64,000 nucleotides of DNA from Acidobacteriota bacterium (GTDB lineage Bacteria; Acidobacteriota; Terriglobia; Bryobacterales; Bryobacteraceae): assembly GCA_017304135.1 (NCBI GenBank), contig JAFLBB010000024.1, positions 1 to 64,000 of the forward strand, read 5' to 3'. Below are positions 7,963 through 16,775 of this stretch, piece after piece. Below the pieces are notes generated by a model. It ran no database searches and had not been told where the DNA came from. It worked only from the letters and a program-made list of their open reading frames with translations. The position numbers were made by a program, and so were the translations under genes. Numbering within the stretch: the stretch's first letter is position 1; each line of letters starts with the position of its first letter.

Positions 7963-9914
7963 AAGTTCCCTCTCCCATCCAACCCCTGTAACTCAGCCGA
8001 TACCCTCTCCACCACCTCATTCCAAGCCCCGGCCCTGGGCTGACGGAACAGCCGCATGCCGGGATACCAGGGTGAATCCTCGCGCTCCAACTGCCAGCGC
8101 CAGTCAGCGCCGAAAGGCAGCAAGGTCCACACCGGCCTGCCGAGTGTGCCCGCAAGGTGAGCCACCATCGTATCCACGGTAATCACCAGGTCGAGTCGGC
8201 GGAGAAGGGAGGCCAAATCGGCGATCGTTCCCTCCTCGGTCTCAATGCGATGCGGCCGCCAGGAGCCGCTCAGCGCCTCGATTTCCGCCTCCGCCGGTCC
8301 GCGCTGCAGGGAGAGAAAGGAAACACCGTCCACCGCGGCAAGGCCGGCCAGTGTCGCCAGGGGAAGAGAGCGCTTCCGCCCTTGTACGTGAGCCGGGTGG
8401 CCGGCCCAACACAGGCCCACCTTGAGCCCGTCGGGAAGATTCGCCGCAAGCGGCGGAACCTCCACCGGGAACCATACGGGCGGGATCTGCTCAAAGCAGC
8501 CGCCAAGACTGAGCAGGGGGATGTGAAAATCCAACGCAGGCAGCGTCTCTCCCCGTGCGATCACCTCCACACCAGGCAGTTGGCGCAGCAGCGGGTAGAG
8601 GCGCGGCTGCACCTCGAAGACCACATGCGCCCCCGCCGCCATCAGCAGCGGCAGGTATCGCAGGAACTGGAAGGTGTCTCCCAACCCCTGTTCACTCCAC
8701 ACGCAGAGCCGCTTGCCCTGCAGTTGCTGGTGACGCCAGCGAGGACAGGAAAAATCACGGCGGGGGAAGCCCGGCTGTTCCATTCGTGTCTCATAGAGCG
8801 GCCAGCCGCGGCGGAAATCGCCCAGGCTGAGCAGGGCAAGCGAGAGGTTCCAGCGCGCATCGATGTGCGTGGGTTTGCTCGTAAGGGCAGTCTCAAAATG
8901 AGTGATTGCCTCGCCCTGGCGGTTCTCTCCCAGGTAGATCCCGCCCAGGTTGTTCAAGGTGTCGGCGTGCCCTGGGTCGATCTCGAGCAGGGACTCATAT
9001 TGCGACTTCGCCTCGTCAATACGGCCTGAATTCTGCAAAGTGAGGGCGAGATTGTACTGCGCGTCGGTGTAGCCGGGGCGGATGGCAAGCGCGCGTTCGT
9101 AGGCTCGCAGCGCCTCCTGCTCATGGCCTTCGGCCTGGAAGACAAGGCCGAGGTTGTTGTGTGCTTCAGCATAATCGAAGGTCAGTTGGATGGCACGCTG
9201 ATAGCAGTCGCGCGCCTCGGCAAGCAAACGCAAGGCGCTCGCCGCCAGTCCACGGTGATACCAGGCTTCGGCCCAGGTGGCGTGCAGCCGGCAGGCCTCG
9301 GCATACTGTTCCCGCGCCGCCGCCCAGTCGTTGTCCTGGGCCGCGATGTGGCCGCAGTGCAGGTGCGCTCGGGCGCAGTTCTCGACCGCTTCCGTGAAGG
9401 AGGGGTCCAGCGCGACGGCCGCGGCGAAGTCGGCGCGCGCTTCGGCGTAGCGCTTCTGCGCGGCGCGGGCGTGTCCGAGCGCGTTGCGCAGTTCGGCATC
9501 GGCGGGCTGCTGGGCGGCGGCTTGCAGCAGGACCGATTCGGCCTCCTCGACCTGGCCGGCGTCAATCAGGGCGCGGCCCAGCCGGCCCAGTGTCGGGGCG
9601 TGGCATGGCTGCATGCGCAGGGCCTCGCGGTAGGCGCCGATGGCCCCTTCCAGATCGCCCGAGCGCCGCAGGGCGAGGCCGAGATTGGCGACAAAGGTCG
9701 CGTTGGGGTTCAACTGCACCGCGCGCGCAAGAAAGCCCAGCGCCCGCCCCGATTCGCCCTGCTCGCTGAGCACCAGACCCAGCAGGTGCAGCGCATTGGC
9801 GTTGTCCGGCGCCTGATCGAGCGTCGCGCAGTAATGGCGGGCGGCCACGGCGAGATTGCCCGCCTGGTGTTCGGCCAACCCGGCGGCGAGCGACTCGGCG
9901 GCGGTCACCGGCAT
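7959..9914 (-). CDS. TPR protein with C-terminal GT9-like glycosyltransferase domain
   Basis: A 651-residue protein. Residues ~1-390 hold about ten tetratricopeptide repeats (typical unit AEAHNNLGLVFQAEGHEQEALRAY). Residues ~400-650 resemble the ADP-heptose:LPS heptosyltransferase (GT9) fold tail: LKVGLCWAGHP, RSLPLATLAGL and VITVDTMVAHLAGTLGRPVWTLLPFGADWRW. Such TPR-GT9-like fusions are known from bacterial surface-glycan and flagellar loci. It is the last gene of the flagellin-glycan run and overlaps the E1 beta gene by 10 bases. The TPRs could bind flagellin while the tail transfers a heptose-type sugar; this is inference. Confidence 0.8.
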   Translation of the reverse strand: MPVTAAESLAAGLAEHQAGNLAVAARHYCATLDQAPDNANALHLLGLVLSEQGESGRALGFLARAVQLNPNATFVANLGLALRRSGDLEGAIGAYREALRMQPCHAPTLGRLGRALIDAGQVEEAESVLLQAAAQQPADAELRNALGHARAAQKRYAEARADFAAAVALDPSFTEAVENCARAHLHCGHIAAQDNDWAAAREQYAEACRLHATWAEAWYHRGLAASALRLLAEARDCYQRAIQLTFDYAEAHNNLGLVFQAEGHEQEALRAYERALAIRPGYTDAQYNLALTLQNSGRIDEAKSQYESLLEIDPGHADTLNNLGGIYLGENRQGEAITHFETALTSKPTHIDARWNLSLALLSLGDFRRGWPLYETRMEQPGFPRRDFSCPRWRHQQLQGKRLCVWSEQGLGDTFQFLRYLPLLMAAGAHVVFEVQPRLYPLLRQLPGVEVIARGETLPALDFHIPLLSLGGCFEQIPPVWFPVEVPPLAANLPDGLKVGLCWAGHPAHVQGRKRSLPLATLAGLAAVDGVSFLSLQRGPAEAEIEALSGSWRPHRIETEEGTIADLASLLRRLDLVITVDTMVAHLAGTLGRPVWTLLPFGADWRWQLEREDSPWYPGMRLFRQPRAGAWNEVVERVSAELQGLDGRGNF

Positions 9915-10852
9915 AGCGCGAGCTCCTCCAGCGGGGGCGCGAAACGGTCCTCCGAGACAGCGTCGATGGCTTCCTCTTCGCGTGTGTGGATGTCCACGCG
10001 CACTCCAGGGGCGGCCAGCAACACCTGCGCTGCCAGCTTGTGCGCCGGCGAGAGCGCCTCCTTGCCGCCATCAAAGACAATGAGCCTGCCGGTCCGCGCC
10101 GCGTCCTCCACGACGCGCTCCCAACGGTGCGGGGAGACCGGATGGAGAGAATACAGGCTTGCCGAGCGCCCTCCGGCCGCCATGCGGGCCGCCAGCTCCG
10201 CGCCCGAGTCGAGCGTGAAGGAGAAGCAGGCGATCGTGGCATCGCGGCCCGAGGCGAACTGGAAGCAGGACTGGTCCTCGGCCTCCCACACCAGCGGCAA
10301 ATCGAGCACGGGGGCGCCGAACAGACGCTGCGAAAAGGCGAGGATGCGGAAACCCGGCCGCAAGAGTTGCGCCGCGATAATCCGCTCCAGCTCCACCTTG
10401 GCCACCGGCGCGAACCCATCGGCGCGCACCGTGGAGCAGATCCCGTTCAACCCCTGAAAGCTCGATTGCGGCCCCTGCAATCCCTGGTCGCAGACAATGG
10501 CCGCGATTGTGAAGCTGCCGCTCACGGGCGCTCCCTGGGCGCGTACCAGCTGCATCGTGTTGGCCATCTGATCGAGGGCCAGCAGCAGGAAGTCCAGCTG
10601 CTTCACGTAGAGCACACAATGCACGCCGTTCATCATGAGCCCGAACCCCGTGCCGGCGTGGGTGAGTTCGCAGTTGCCGATGTTGGTGAGCACGCCCGGA
10701 AGGTTACGCGTCAGGCCGCAGATGCAGCTTCCCTTGTCGATGTTCTCTCCCATCTGCACAAGCGGTGTGTGGGAGGCCAGCGCGGCCGAGACGGCCCGCG
10801 CCAGCGCCGCATTCAATGTGGCGAGATAAGTCGGCGTTACCGGCTGAGACAT
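9905..10852 (-). CDS. Thiamine-diphosphate E1 enzyme, beta subunit (transketolase-like)
   Basis: A 315-residue protein with the transketolase central (pyrimidine-binding) domain and C-terminal domain of 2-oxo-acid dehydrogenase E1 beta subunits. VQMGENIDKGS near residue 35 carries the Glu expected to activate the cofactor. The ATG at 10852 (MSQPVTPTYLATL) is chosen because homology begins there; the frame is open further upstream but overlaps the alpha gene deeply. It overlaps the alpha gene by 16 bases, as expected for a heterotetramer. No E2 or E3 gene is present, so a classical dehydrogenase complex is unlikely. A role in adding a carbon branch to a sugar is inferred from avilamycin-type AviB1/AviB2 enzymes. 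Confidence 0.82.
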   Translation of the reverse strand: MSQPVTPTYLATLNAALARAVSAALASHTPLVQMGENIDKGSCICGLTRNLPGVLTNIGNCELTHAGTGFGLMMNGVHCVLYVKQLDFLLLALDQMANTMQLVRAQGAPVSGSFTIAAIVCDQGLQGPQSSFQGLNGICSTVRADGFAPVAKVELERIIAAQLLRPGFRILAFSQRLFGAPVLDLPLVWEAEDQSCFQFASGRDATIACFSFTLDSGAELAARMAAGGRSASLYSLHPVSPHRWERVVEDAARTGRLIVFDGGKEALSPAHKLAAQVLLAAPGVRVDIHTREEEAIDAVSEDRFAPPLEELALCR

Positions 10853-11748
10853 GATTCCTCCAGAGGAATGGCAAGCAGGCCCGAGGCCAGCGCCACGAGC
10901 GATTGGGTAAAGGCGGGGGCTTCGTCGCCCAGCAGGCGCGCCGCCATGTGGGCCGGATCGTCGCTGGACGGCTCGATCACCAGGCCTTCGGAAAGTGAGA
11001 TGTGGCGCGGGTCGGTGGCCCACCCTGGTGTGGCCCCGGCGTGGTTGCAGAAGGTGCGCACGCGGGCCTCAAGCACGACCGGTCCCGCTTGCGCCGCGCC
11101 GCGGGCGCGCGCCAGGGTCTGCCCGTACACCGTCAGGTCGTTCCCGCTCAGCGGCAGGTAGGGAATATCCAGCGATGCCGCCAGCGCACCGGCGTCAACC
11201 GGAGAACGGCGTTCGGCGATCCGCGAGGCAAGCGAATGATCGTTGTTTTCGATGAGGACGGCCAGCGGCAGGCGGTGCGAACGGGCAAAGAGCAAGGTCT
11301 CATAAAACGCCCCTTCCTCCATTGCCCCGTCACCGGTCAGTGCAAACACGACCGCCTCGCTGTGGCGCAGCTTGTGCGCGAAGGCGAGGCCGCTGGCCAC
11401 CGGCAGGTTGTTGCCGAGAATCGAAGAGGTATAGGCGATGCCGTGCGAAGGCTGGGTCAGATTCATGGAACCCAACTGGCCGCCGCAGGCCCCCGCCGGG
11501 CTCAGCAGATATTCCTGATAGACCGGCGCAAAGGCCCTCGCCCGCGCAAACTGATAGGCCATGTTGCGGTGCGTCAGAGCGAGCTGGTCGGCCGGGGCCA
11601 GCGCCGCGTCCAGGGCCACGGCCAGCGCCTCGTGGCCGAAGGCGGCGTGTATGGGAATGCGGAAGCGGCCGCGCTTCATCTCCTCATTGATCAGGTGCTG
11701 CCAGAGCCGCAACTCCAGCACACGGCGGGCCAGCTCGCGCGGGTTCAT
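10837..11748 (-). CDS. Thiamine-diphosphate E1 enzyme, alpha subunit
   Basis: A 303-residue E1 alpha/acetoin-dehydrogenase alpha-type protein. The cofactor-binding motif GDG...NN is present as GDGAMEEGAFYETLL followed by LIENNDHS (residues ~145-175). GQLGSMNL and HAAFGHEALAVAL match substrate-channel segments of the family. It is somewhat shorter than mitochondrial-type E1 alpha and has no lipoyl-domain partner nearby. Its ATG overlaps the preceding epimerase stop (ATGA), and its 3' end overlaps the beta subunit. Likely reaction: decarboxylate a 2-oxo acid or ketose donor and pass the two-carbon unit to a keto-sugar nucleotide. Substrate unknown. Confidence 0.85.
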   Translation of the reverse strand: MNPRELARRVLELRLWQHLINEEMKRGRFRIPIHAAFGHEALAVALDAALAPADQLALTHRNMAYQFARARAFAPVYQEYLLSPAGACGGQLGSMNLTQPSHGIAYTSSILGNNLPVASGLAFAHKLRHSEAVVFALTGDGAMEEGAFYETLLFARSHRLPLAVLIENNDHSLASRIAERRSPVDAGALAASLDIPYLPLSGNDLTVYGQTLARARGAAQAGPVVLEARVRTFCNHAGATPGWATDPRHISLSEGLVIEPSSDDPAHMAARLLGDEAPAFTQSLVALASGLLAIPLEESCLSR

Positions 11749-12629
11749 ACGGCCACCGCCTGTTCGAGCGTGGCCAGCCCGCGCGCCAGGTCAAATGCCG
11801 GCGCCCAGTCCAGTTCGGCGCGCGCCTTGGCGTTGTCCGGATTGCGCACGCTCACCGCCTGCGGCTGGCCTTCGATCACGCGCGGACTGCGCCCGCACAG
11901 CCGCATGCTTTCCTCAATCACCTCGCCCAGCGTGATCAGCCGGTCGCCGGAGAGATTGAACACGGCAAAGCCGGACCGCTCGAGCGCCGCCGCGGCGAGA
12001 ATACCCGAGCAGATGTCCTCGACGTGGATGAAGCGGCGCGCCGTGGACAACGACCCTTTCACCTCCACCACGCCCTTGTGCGTCACCGCATCGTGCAGCA
12101 TCTCCACCGCCGACCAGTTGGCCGGCCGCGGGCCGTACACGATGCCGAACCGCAGCACGGTGATCGCCGGGAAATCCCCGCGCCTTGCGGCGCCGGCCAG
12201 CAGGCGCTCGCCGGCCAGCTTGGTGAGAGCGTATTCGCTCACCAGCCGCGTCGCATCCAGCGGCGCGTCCTCGCGCTGCACCTCACTGTTGGCGACCTCG
12301 CCATATACCCACTCGCTCGAAGCAAAGAGGAACCGCCGCACACCGCGCCGTCGCGCCGCCTCGATCAGGTTGAGCGTGCCGCCGACGTTCACGTCGAAGG
12401 CCTCGCGCGGATTCTGCCGGCAATCGCCGTCGCGTGAGATCGCCGCCAGGTGAATGAGCGTGCCGCCCTCGGCCATCAGATCGGACACTGCCGAATCGCG
12501 GATGTCGGCGCGCTGCGTGCGCTTGTGCCGCGCCGTGGTGTCGATGCCCGTCCAGGCCTCGCCGCGGGCATCCAGCACGGAGGCAAGACAGCCCCCAATG
12601 AAACTCTCGGAACCGGTGATGGTGATCAT
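11745..12629 (-). CDS. NAD(P)-dependent SDR sugar epimerase/dehydratase
   Basis: A 294-residue extended short-chain dehydrogenase. The Rossmann motif is TGSESFIGG at the N-terminus, in place of the commoner GxxGxxG spacing. The catalytic pair appears as YALTK (about residue 140). Segments RFGIVYGPRP and FIHVEDICSGIL are typical of UDP/GDP-sugar epimerases. The start ATG at 12629 overlaps the upstream methyltransferase stop (ATGA). It belongs to the flagellin-glycan run; whether it reduces, epimerises or dehydrates cannot be told from sequence alone. Confidence 0.85.
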   Translation of the reverse strand: MITITGSESFIGGCLASVLDARGEAWTGIDTTARHKRTQRADIRDSAVSDLMAEGGTLIHLAAISRDGDCRQNPREAFDVNVGGTLNLIEAARRRGVRRFLFASSEWVYGEVANSEVQREDAPLDATRLVSEYALTKLAGERLLAGAARRGDFPAITVLRFGIVYGPRPANWSAVEMLHDAVTHKGVVEVKGSLSTARRFIHVEDICSGILAAAALERSGFAVFNLSGDRLITLGEVIEESMRLCGRSPRVIEGQPQAVSVRNPDNAKARAELDWAPAFDLARGLATLEQAVAV

Positions 12630-13444
12630 CGGATGGCAACCTCCTCGGGATAAGGCTGGTGTTCGGCCACCAGCGGCGCGCTCCATTCGTCCCGGCGCTT
12701 CTTACGGAGAAACCCATGCGGGCAGCAGGTGACATGCAGGCGCGTGTAGTGCGGATCGTCTTCGTATTCCGGATGAGCCGCTAGAAACCGTTCGATCGCC
12801 TCCAGCGGATGGCTCAGCCGCCATTCGCGCTGGCCGCGCGGGATGTCCCACACGTCGGCCTGCGCCCCATCCATCACAACCAGGTAGCTGCCTGGCGTGA
12901 CCAGTTGTTCGTACAGCCGCAACTCGGCCAGCACATGTTCGGTGGAGTGGTTGGAGTCCAACACCACCACCACGCAGCCCGAGCCGGCCACGCGGCGCCG
13001 CACGCGCTCAAAGGTGTCCTGCGCCGTTGAGCTGCCTTCGATCAGCTCGATGCGATGGGCCAGCGGGTGAGCCTCCAGCGTGGCCCGGTTGTGCTTGCGG
13101 ATTTCCACGTCGACGCCGAGCACGCGGCCTTTACCGGCCAGCTCGCACAGCGAGGCGTAGAGAATCGCCGAGCCGCCATGGGCCACGCCGCATTCCACAA
13201 TCCAATCCGGACGCAGCCGCCACAGCAGCTCCTGCATGAGCACGATGTCGCTGGGAAATTGAATGATCGGCACCCCCAGCCATGTCGGCTCATACATCAG
13301 CTTGTACTGGGCGCCCAGTTTCACCCACATGCTCGCCACGGCGCGCAGGCCCTCGGGCGAGTAGAGATCAACGGTGCGGCGCGAACCGGCGGTCTCAATG
13401 GTGAGGCGCGTGGATGAATCGGTGGTCAGAGTGCGGTCATACAT
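12626..13444 (-). CDS. CmcI-family SAM-dependent methyltransferase
   Basis: A 272-residue protein of the cephalosporin hydroxylase (CmcI)/rhamnosyl O-methyltransferase family. VECGVAHGGSAILYASL (around residue 83) is the SAM-binding loop, and VVVLDSNHSTEHVLAELRLY plus LVVMDGAQAD are typical later motifs. Despite the family name these proteins mostly act as O-methyltransferases on sugars or secondary metabolites. GGAGG precedes the ATG at 13444. It lies between a C-methyltransferase and an SDR gene, so sugar methylation of the flagellar glycan is the likely job. Confidence 0.85.
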   Translation of the reverse strand: MYDRTLTTDSSTRLTIETAGSRRTVDLYSPEGLRAVASMWVKLGAQYKLMYEPTWLGVPIIQFPSDIVLMQELLWRLRPDWIVECGVAHGGSAILYASLCELAGKGRVLGVDVEIRKHNRATLEAHPLAHRIELIEGSSTAQDTFERVRRRVAGSGCVVVVLDSNHSTEHVLAELRLYEQLVTPGSYLVVMDGAQADVWDIPRGQREWRLSHPLEAIERFLAAHPEYEDDPHYTRLHVTCCPHGFLRKKRRDEWSAPLVAEHQPYPEEVAIR

Positions 13445-13477
13445 GGGGGGAACCTCCAGTCGTTGCGGGACGCCGTG

Positions 13478-14746
13478 TCATACCAGGCGCACCTCGGGCA
13501 CGGGCATCAGGAAACGGCCGCCACGAGCGCGGTAGCCGGCCAACTGAATCTGAATCTCATCGGCAAAGTTCCAGGCCAGTAAGAGCAGAATGTCGGGCTC
13601 ATCGGAGTCGATGCGCTCCGGGGCGACAATGGGGATGTGTGTGCCTGGCGTGAAGCGCCCCTGCTTGAGCGCGTTGCGGTCGGCGATCCACATCAGATCC
13701 GAGGGACCCAGTCCGCACCAGGCGGCCAGCGTCGAGGCTTTGGCCGGAGCCCCATAGCCGGCCACGCGTTTGCCCCCGGCGCGGAAGCCGTCCAGGGCGG
13801 TGCGCAGATCGCGGCGAATCGTGCACGCGCGGCGGGCCAGCTCGTCATACACCGCGCGCTCATGCAGACCCGCCTTGCGCTCGGCCTCCAACTGCGCGGC
13901 CACGCGCGGGCCCGGCATGCGCGCGCCGCGGTGTTGCACCCACACCCGCAGCTGGCCGTGGTGAATGGGCAGGCGTTCACAGTCGAAGATCTCCAGGCCG
14001 TGCGCGGCAAACAGCTCCATCATCGGCTCGAGCCGCCAGAAGTGGCAGTGCTCGTGATAAACCGTGTCGAAGGCGCACTGCTCGATGAGGTCCAGCAGAT
14101 AGTGCGCTTCGATCACAAACACGCCGTCGGTGGCCAGCAGCAGGGCGACTCCTTCGAGGTAGGAGTGCAGCTCCGGAATGTGGGGGAAAGAGTTGGTGGC
14201 CGTGATCACCCGCACCGGCCCATGGCGGTCATACAGCCGCCGCGCCGTGCCGCCGTGGAAATAGTCCACTTCCACTTCGATGCCTTTGGCGCGCGCCAGC
14301 GGAGCGAGGTTCTGCGCCGGGTCGATCCCACAGGCGCGGAAACCATGGCCGCGCATATGGGCGGCCAGCGTGCCGTCGTTGCAGCCGATGTCGAGCGAGG
14401 CGGCTCCCGCGTGGGCCGGCACGCGGGCGGCGATGGCAGCGGCCAGCGAACCGAGGTGCGCCGTGAGAGTCGAGGAAGCCGAACTGACGTAGAGATAGTG
14501 CCCGTAGAGCAGTGCGGGTGCGACGCGGTCGGCCAGCTGCACATGCGTGCAACGCGGGCAGCGCGCCAGACGCAGGGGAAACAACGGCTCTCTGTCGCAC
14601 TCAGCCGCCGTGGGCAGGTTGTTGGCCAGGCCGGCCAGGCCGAGATCGAGAACCACTTCCAGGTTCGCCGAACCGCACAGCAGGCAACTGCCGCTGGCAA
14701 GCAGCTCCACCGGCGAGGCGGCGATCGTATCGAGGGGTGTGCTCAT
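13478..14746 (-). CDS. Sugar C-methyltransferase (TylC3/NovU type)
   Basis: A 422-residue class I methyltransferase with the three-part layout of deoxysugar C-methyltransferases. First comes an N-terminal zinc site (CLLCGS and later CPRCTH), then a SAM domain with DIGCNDGTLAAHM, and then a C-terminal domain with the signature AGYGAPAKASTLAAWCGL. Family knowledge: TylC3, CloU and NovU add a methyl branch to C3 or C5 of a 4-keto sugar nucleotide. The start at 14746 overlaps the upstream SDR stop (ATGA). This is strong evidence that the pathway makes a C-branched sugar. Confidence 0.9.
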   Translation of the reverse strand: MSTPLDTIAASPVELLASGSCLLCGSANLEVVLDLGLAGLANNLPTAAECDREPLFPLRLARCPRCTHVQLADRVAPALLYGHYLYVSSASSTLTAHLGSLAAAIAARVPAHAGAASLDIGCNDGTLAAHMRGHGFRACGIDPAQNLAPLARAKGIEVEVDYFHGGTARRLYDRHGPVRVITATNSFPHIPELHSYLEGVALLLATDGVFVIEAHYLLDLIEQCAFDTVYHEHCHFWRLEPMMELFAAHGLEIFDCERLPIHHGQLRVWVQHRGARMPGPRVAAQLEAERKAGLHERAVYDELARRACTIRRDLRTALDGFRAGGKRVAGYGAPAKASTLAAWCGLGPSDLMWIADRNALKQGRFTPGTHIPIVAPERIDSDEPDILLLLAWNFADEIQIQLAGYRARGGRFLMPVPEVRLV

Positions 14747-15657
14747 GAGGACTGCTCCTTCCACCAGGCAATGGCCTGTTCGATTCCGGTGTTCAGCTCC
14801 AGGCGCGGGCTCCAGCCCAGCCACTCGCGGGCGCGGCGGTTGCTCCCCGAACTGCGGGCGAGGGTCTCGCCTCCGGGCGGCGCCTGGGCGGCCTCCCCCC
14901 AGCGTGGCTCGGCCCCGGCGCAGGCAAAAATCAAACCGGCCAGGCTGGCCACGCTTGTCGCCCGGCCCGAAGAGAGATTCAGAATGGCCGGGTTGGGTAG
15001 CGGCGCCCAGGCCGCCCGCGCCATGGCGTCCACGGCGTCGGAGACGGCCAGAAAGTCGCGCTCCTCGCCCGGTGACCGCAGCGTGAGCAAGTCGCGCCCC
15101 AGTGCGGCGCGGATCGCCGACGGCACCAGGCGCGCGGGAGCCTCATAGGGCCCATAAGGTGTGAACAGACGCAGCCAGACGCACTCGATGCCCAGTTGCG
15201 GGGCGCGCCCGGTGGCCATGCCGCAGGCGGCCGCCTTGGCCAGCCCCAACGCCGTGTCCGGATGGCAGGGGGAGTCTTCGTCAAAGCCGGCTCCGGAGCC
15301 ATACTCGGCCGCCGAACCGGTGGCGATGAGCCGGCGCGGCCGCCACCGCTGGCAGGCTTCCAGCACGCCGTTCATCCCCTGCGTGATGGCCCGCTCATGA
15401 TCGTCCGGCTGGGTCTCCCTGTTCCACGCCGTCGAGGCCAGGTGGTAGACCGTCTCGGGCTGAAAGCGGTTGAAGATCGCCGCCAAGGCCTGCGCATCCC
15501 GCACGTCGGCCGGGCAGAGACCCGCCTCAACTCCGGTCAGCCGTTTCGCGGAGCCTCCCGGGCGGACAATCGCGCAGACATCGTGCCCGTCCTTCAGCAA
15601 TTGCCGCACAAGGTTCGCTCCGATAAATCCTCCCGCTCCGGTGACGGCAATGCGCAT
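14743..15657 (-). CDS. SDR-type sugar-nucleotide enzyme lacking the catalytic tyrosine
   Basis: A 304-residue extended SDR with a normal Rossmann motif (VTGAGGFIGANL) and family segments (TGSAAEYG, RLFTPYGPYEAPARLVP). Where the YxxxK catalytic motif is expected, the protein reads ALGLAK (residues 136-141), so the Tyr is Leu137 (codon TTG at 15247-15249) while Lys141 is kept. It may use another acid/base residue, or act in a complex. It sits between the heptose kinase (2-base gap) and the C-methyltransferase (4-base overlap). Closest look is to CDP/GDP-sugar reductase-epimerases. Confidence 0.8.
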   Translation of the reverse strand: MRIAVTGAGGFIGANLVRQLLKDGHDVCAIVRPGGSAKRLTGVEAGLCPADVRDAQALAAIFNRFQPETVYHLASTAWNRETQPDDHERAITQGMNGVLEACQRWRPRRLIATGSAAEYGSGAGFDEDSPCHPDTALGLAKAAACGMATGRAPQLGIECVWLRLFTPYGPYEAPARLVPSAIRAALGRDLLTLRSPGEERDFLAVSDAVDAMARAAWAPLPNPAILNLSSGRATSVASLAGLIFACAGAEPRWGEAAQAPPGGETLARSSGSNRRAREWLGWSPRLELNTGIEQAIAWWKEQSS

Positions 15658-15659
15658 GG

Positions 15660-16775
15660 CTACTCCACGTGCGGCATGAGCACGCGCGAACCCTGCGGTT
15701 CAGCGCGTATGCTCAGCTCCTTCAGTTCGGACAGCTCGACCCGCACGGACTGGTGCCGCGCCGGAGGCGCGACGAAGAGGAAAAAGCCGCCGCCGCCGGC
15801 CCCGCACAGCTTCCCGCCCCAGGCACCCGCCCGCAGGGCGCGCTCATACCATTCGTCCAGCCGCGCCGTGGAGATGGTCGAGGCCAGCCGCCGCTTGGTC
15901 TGCCAGCCACGGTCGAGCAGCCGCCCAAACGCCTCCGGATCGAATCCCTCGGCGAGGGCACGCTGCAACTGGCGCGCCTGTTGCTTCAGCTCGCTCAGCT
16001 CGGCACGGCGCTCCTCGATGTGGGCGCGCTGCTCGGCCAGCACACTGGCCGCCTGGCGCTCGATGCCGGTCCAGAACAGCAGCAGATGGTCCAACAGCCG
16101 CCGCCGCGCGCCGGGAGCAAAGCGCTGTGCCTCCACGCTTACGCCGCCGCCGGGCAGGAAGCGGAACAGGTTGAAACCGCCAAAAGCGGCTGCATACTGA
16201 TCCTGCTTGCCGATGGGCCGGCCGAGCACCTCGATCTCGACATGGGCGGCCTCCTCGGCCAGTTGCGCCGCCGACACCGGCTCGCCGCGCCAGGCGTGCA
16301 GAGCGTTCAACAGTCCCACGCAAAAGGCGCTTGAGGAGCCCAGCCCGCTGGAGGCCGGGATGTCGGCCACCGTGCTCATGTACAGGGGCGGTTCGATGGC
16401 CAGCAGTTCGAAACAGGCCCGCGCGATGTCGTTGCGAATCTCGCGCACCGAGTCGACCTGCTCGGTTTCGGAGTAGTTCAGACGGATGGCCGAGCCGAAC
16501 AGAGCATCGTGGCGTTTCAACGTGACATAGACATACTTGTCGATGGCCGTGCTCAGCACGGCGCCCTCTTCGCGCTCGTAGTAGCCGGCAAAGTCGGTCC
16601 CGCCGCCCGCAAAGCTCACCCTCAGCGGCGTGCGCGTCACGATGAGCCCGGCGCGCAGCCGCGGCGGTCCTTGCCCGGCCACGGCGCCGGCCAGACGCGA
16701 CAGCGAGTGCGCCCCGGCCGCCGCCGGCGCTCCCTGCTCGGCAATGTGCCGGGCCAGCGACACCGTGTCAGCCAT
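15660..16775 (-). CDS. hddA: D-glycero-D-manno-heptose 7-phosphate kinase (HddA-like GHMP kinase)
   Basis: A 371-residue GHMP kinase. After an extra ~45-residue N-terminus it shows RTPLRVSFAGGGTDFAGYY, the ATP motif PASSGLGSSSAFCVGLL and GKLCGAGGGGFFLF near the C-terminus, all as in HddA. The usual family start would fall near the Leu of LIVTRTPLR; ATG 16775 is the only good start that keeps the gene coupled (8-base overlap with the RmlC-like gene), so the N-terminal extension is real or the true start is an internal codon. It adds phosphate to C1 of heptose-7-phosphate. A second kinase of this family is at the right window edge. Confidence 0.87.
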   Translation of the reverse strand: MADTVSLARHIAEQGAPAAAGAHSLSRLAGAVAGQGPPRLRAGLIVTRTPLRVSFAGGGTDFAGYYEREEGAVLSTAIDKYVYVTLKRHDALFGSAIRLNYSETEQVDSVREIRNDIARACFELLAIEPPLYMSTVADIPASSGLGSSSAFCVGLLNALHAWRGEPVSAAQLAEEAAHVEIEVLGRPIGKQDQYAAAFGGFNLFRFLPGGGVSVEAQRFAPGARRRLLDHLLLFWTGIERQAASVLAEQRAHIEERRAELSELKQQARQLQRALAEGFDPEAFGRLLDRGWQTKRRLASTISTARLDEWYERALRAGAWGGKLCGAGGGGFFLFVAPPARHQSVRVELSELKELSIRAEPQGSRVLMPHVE

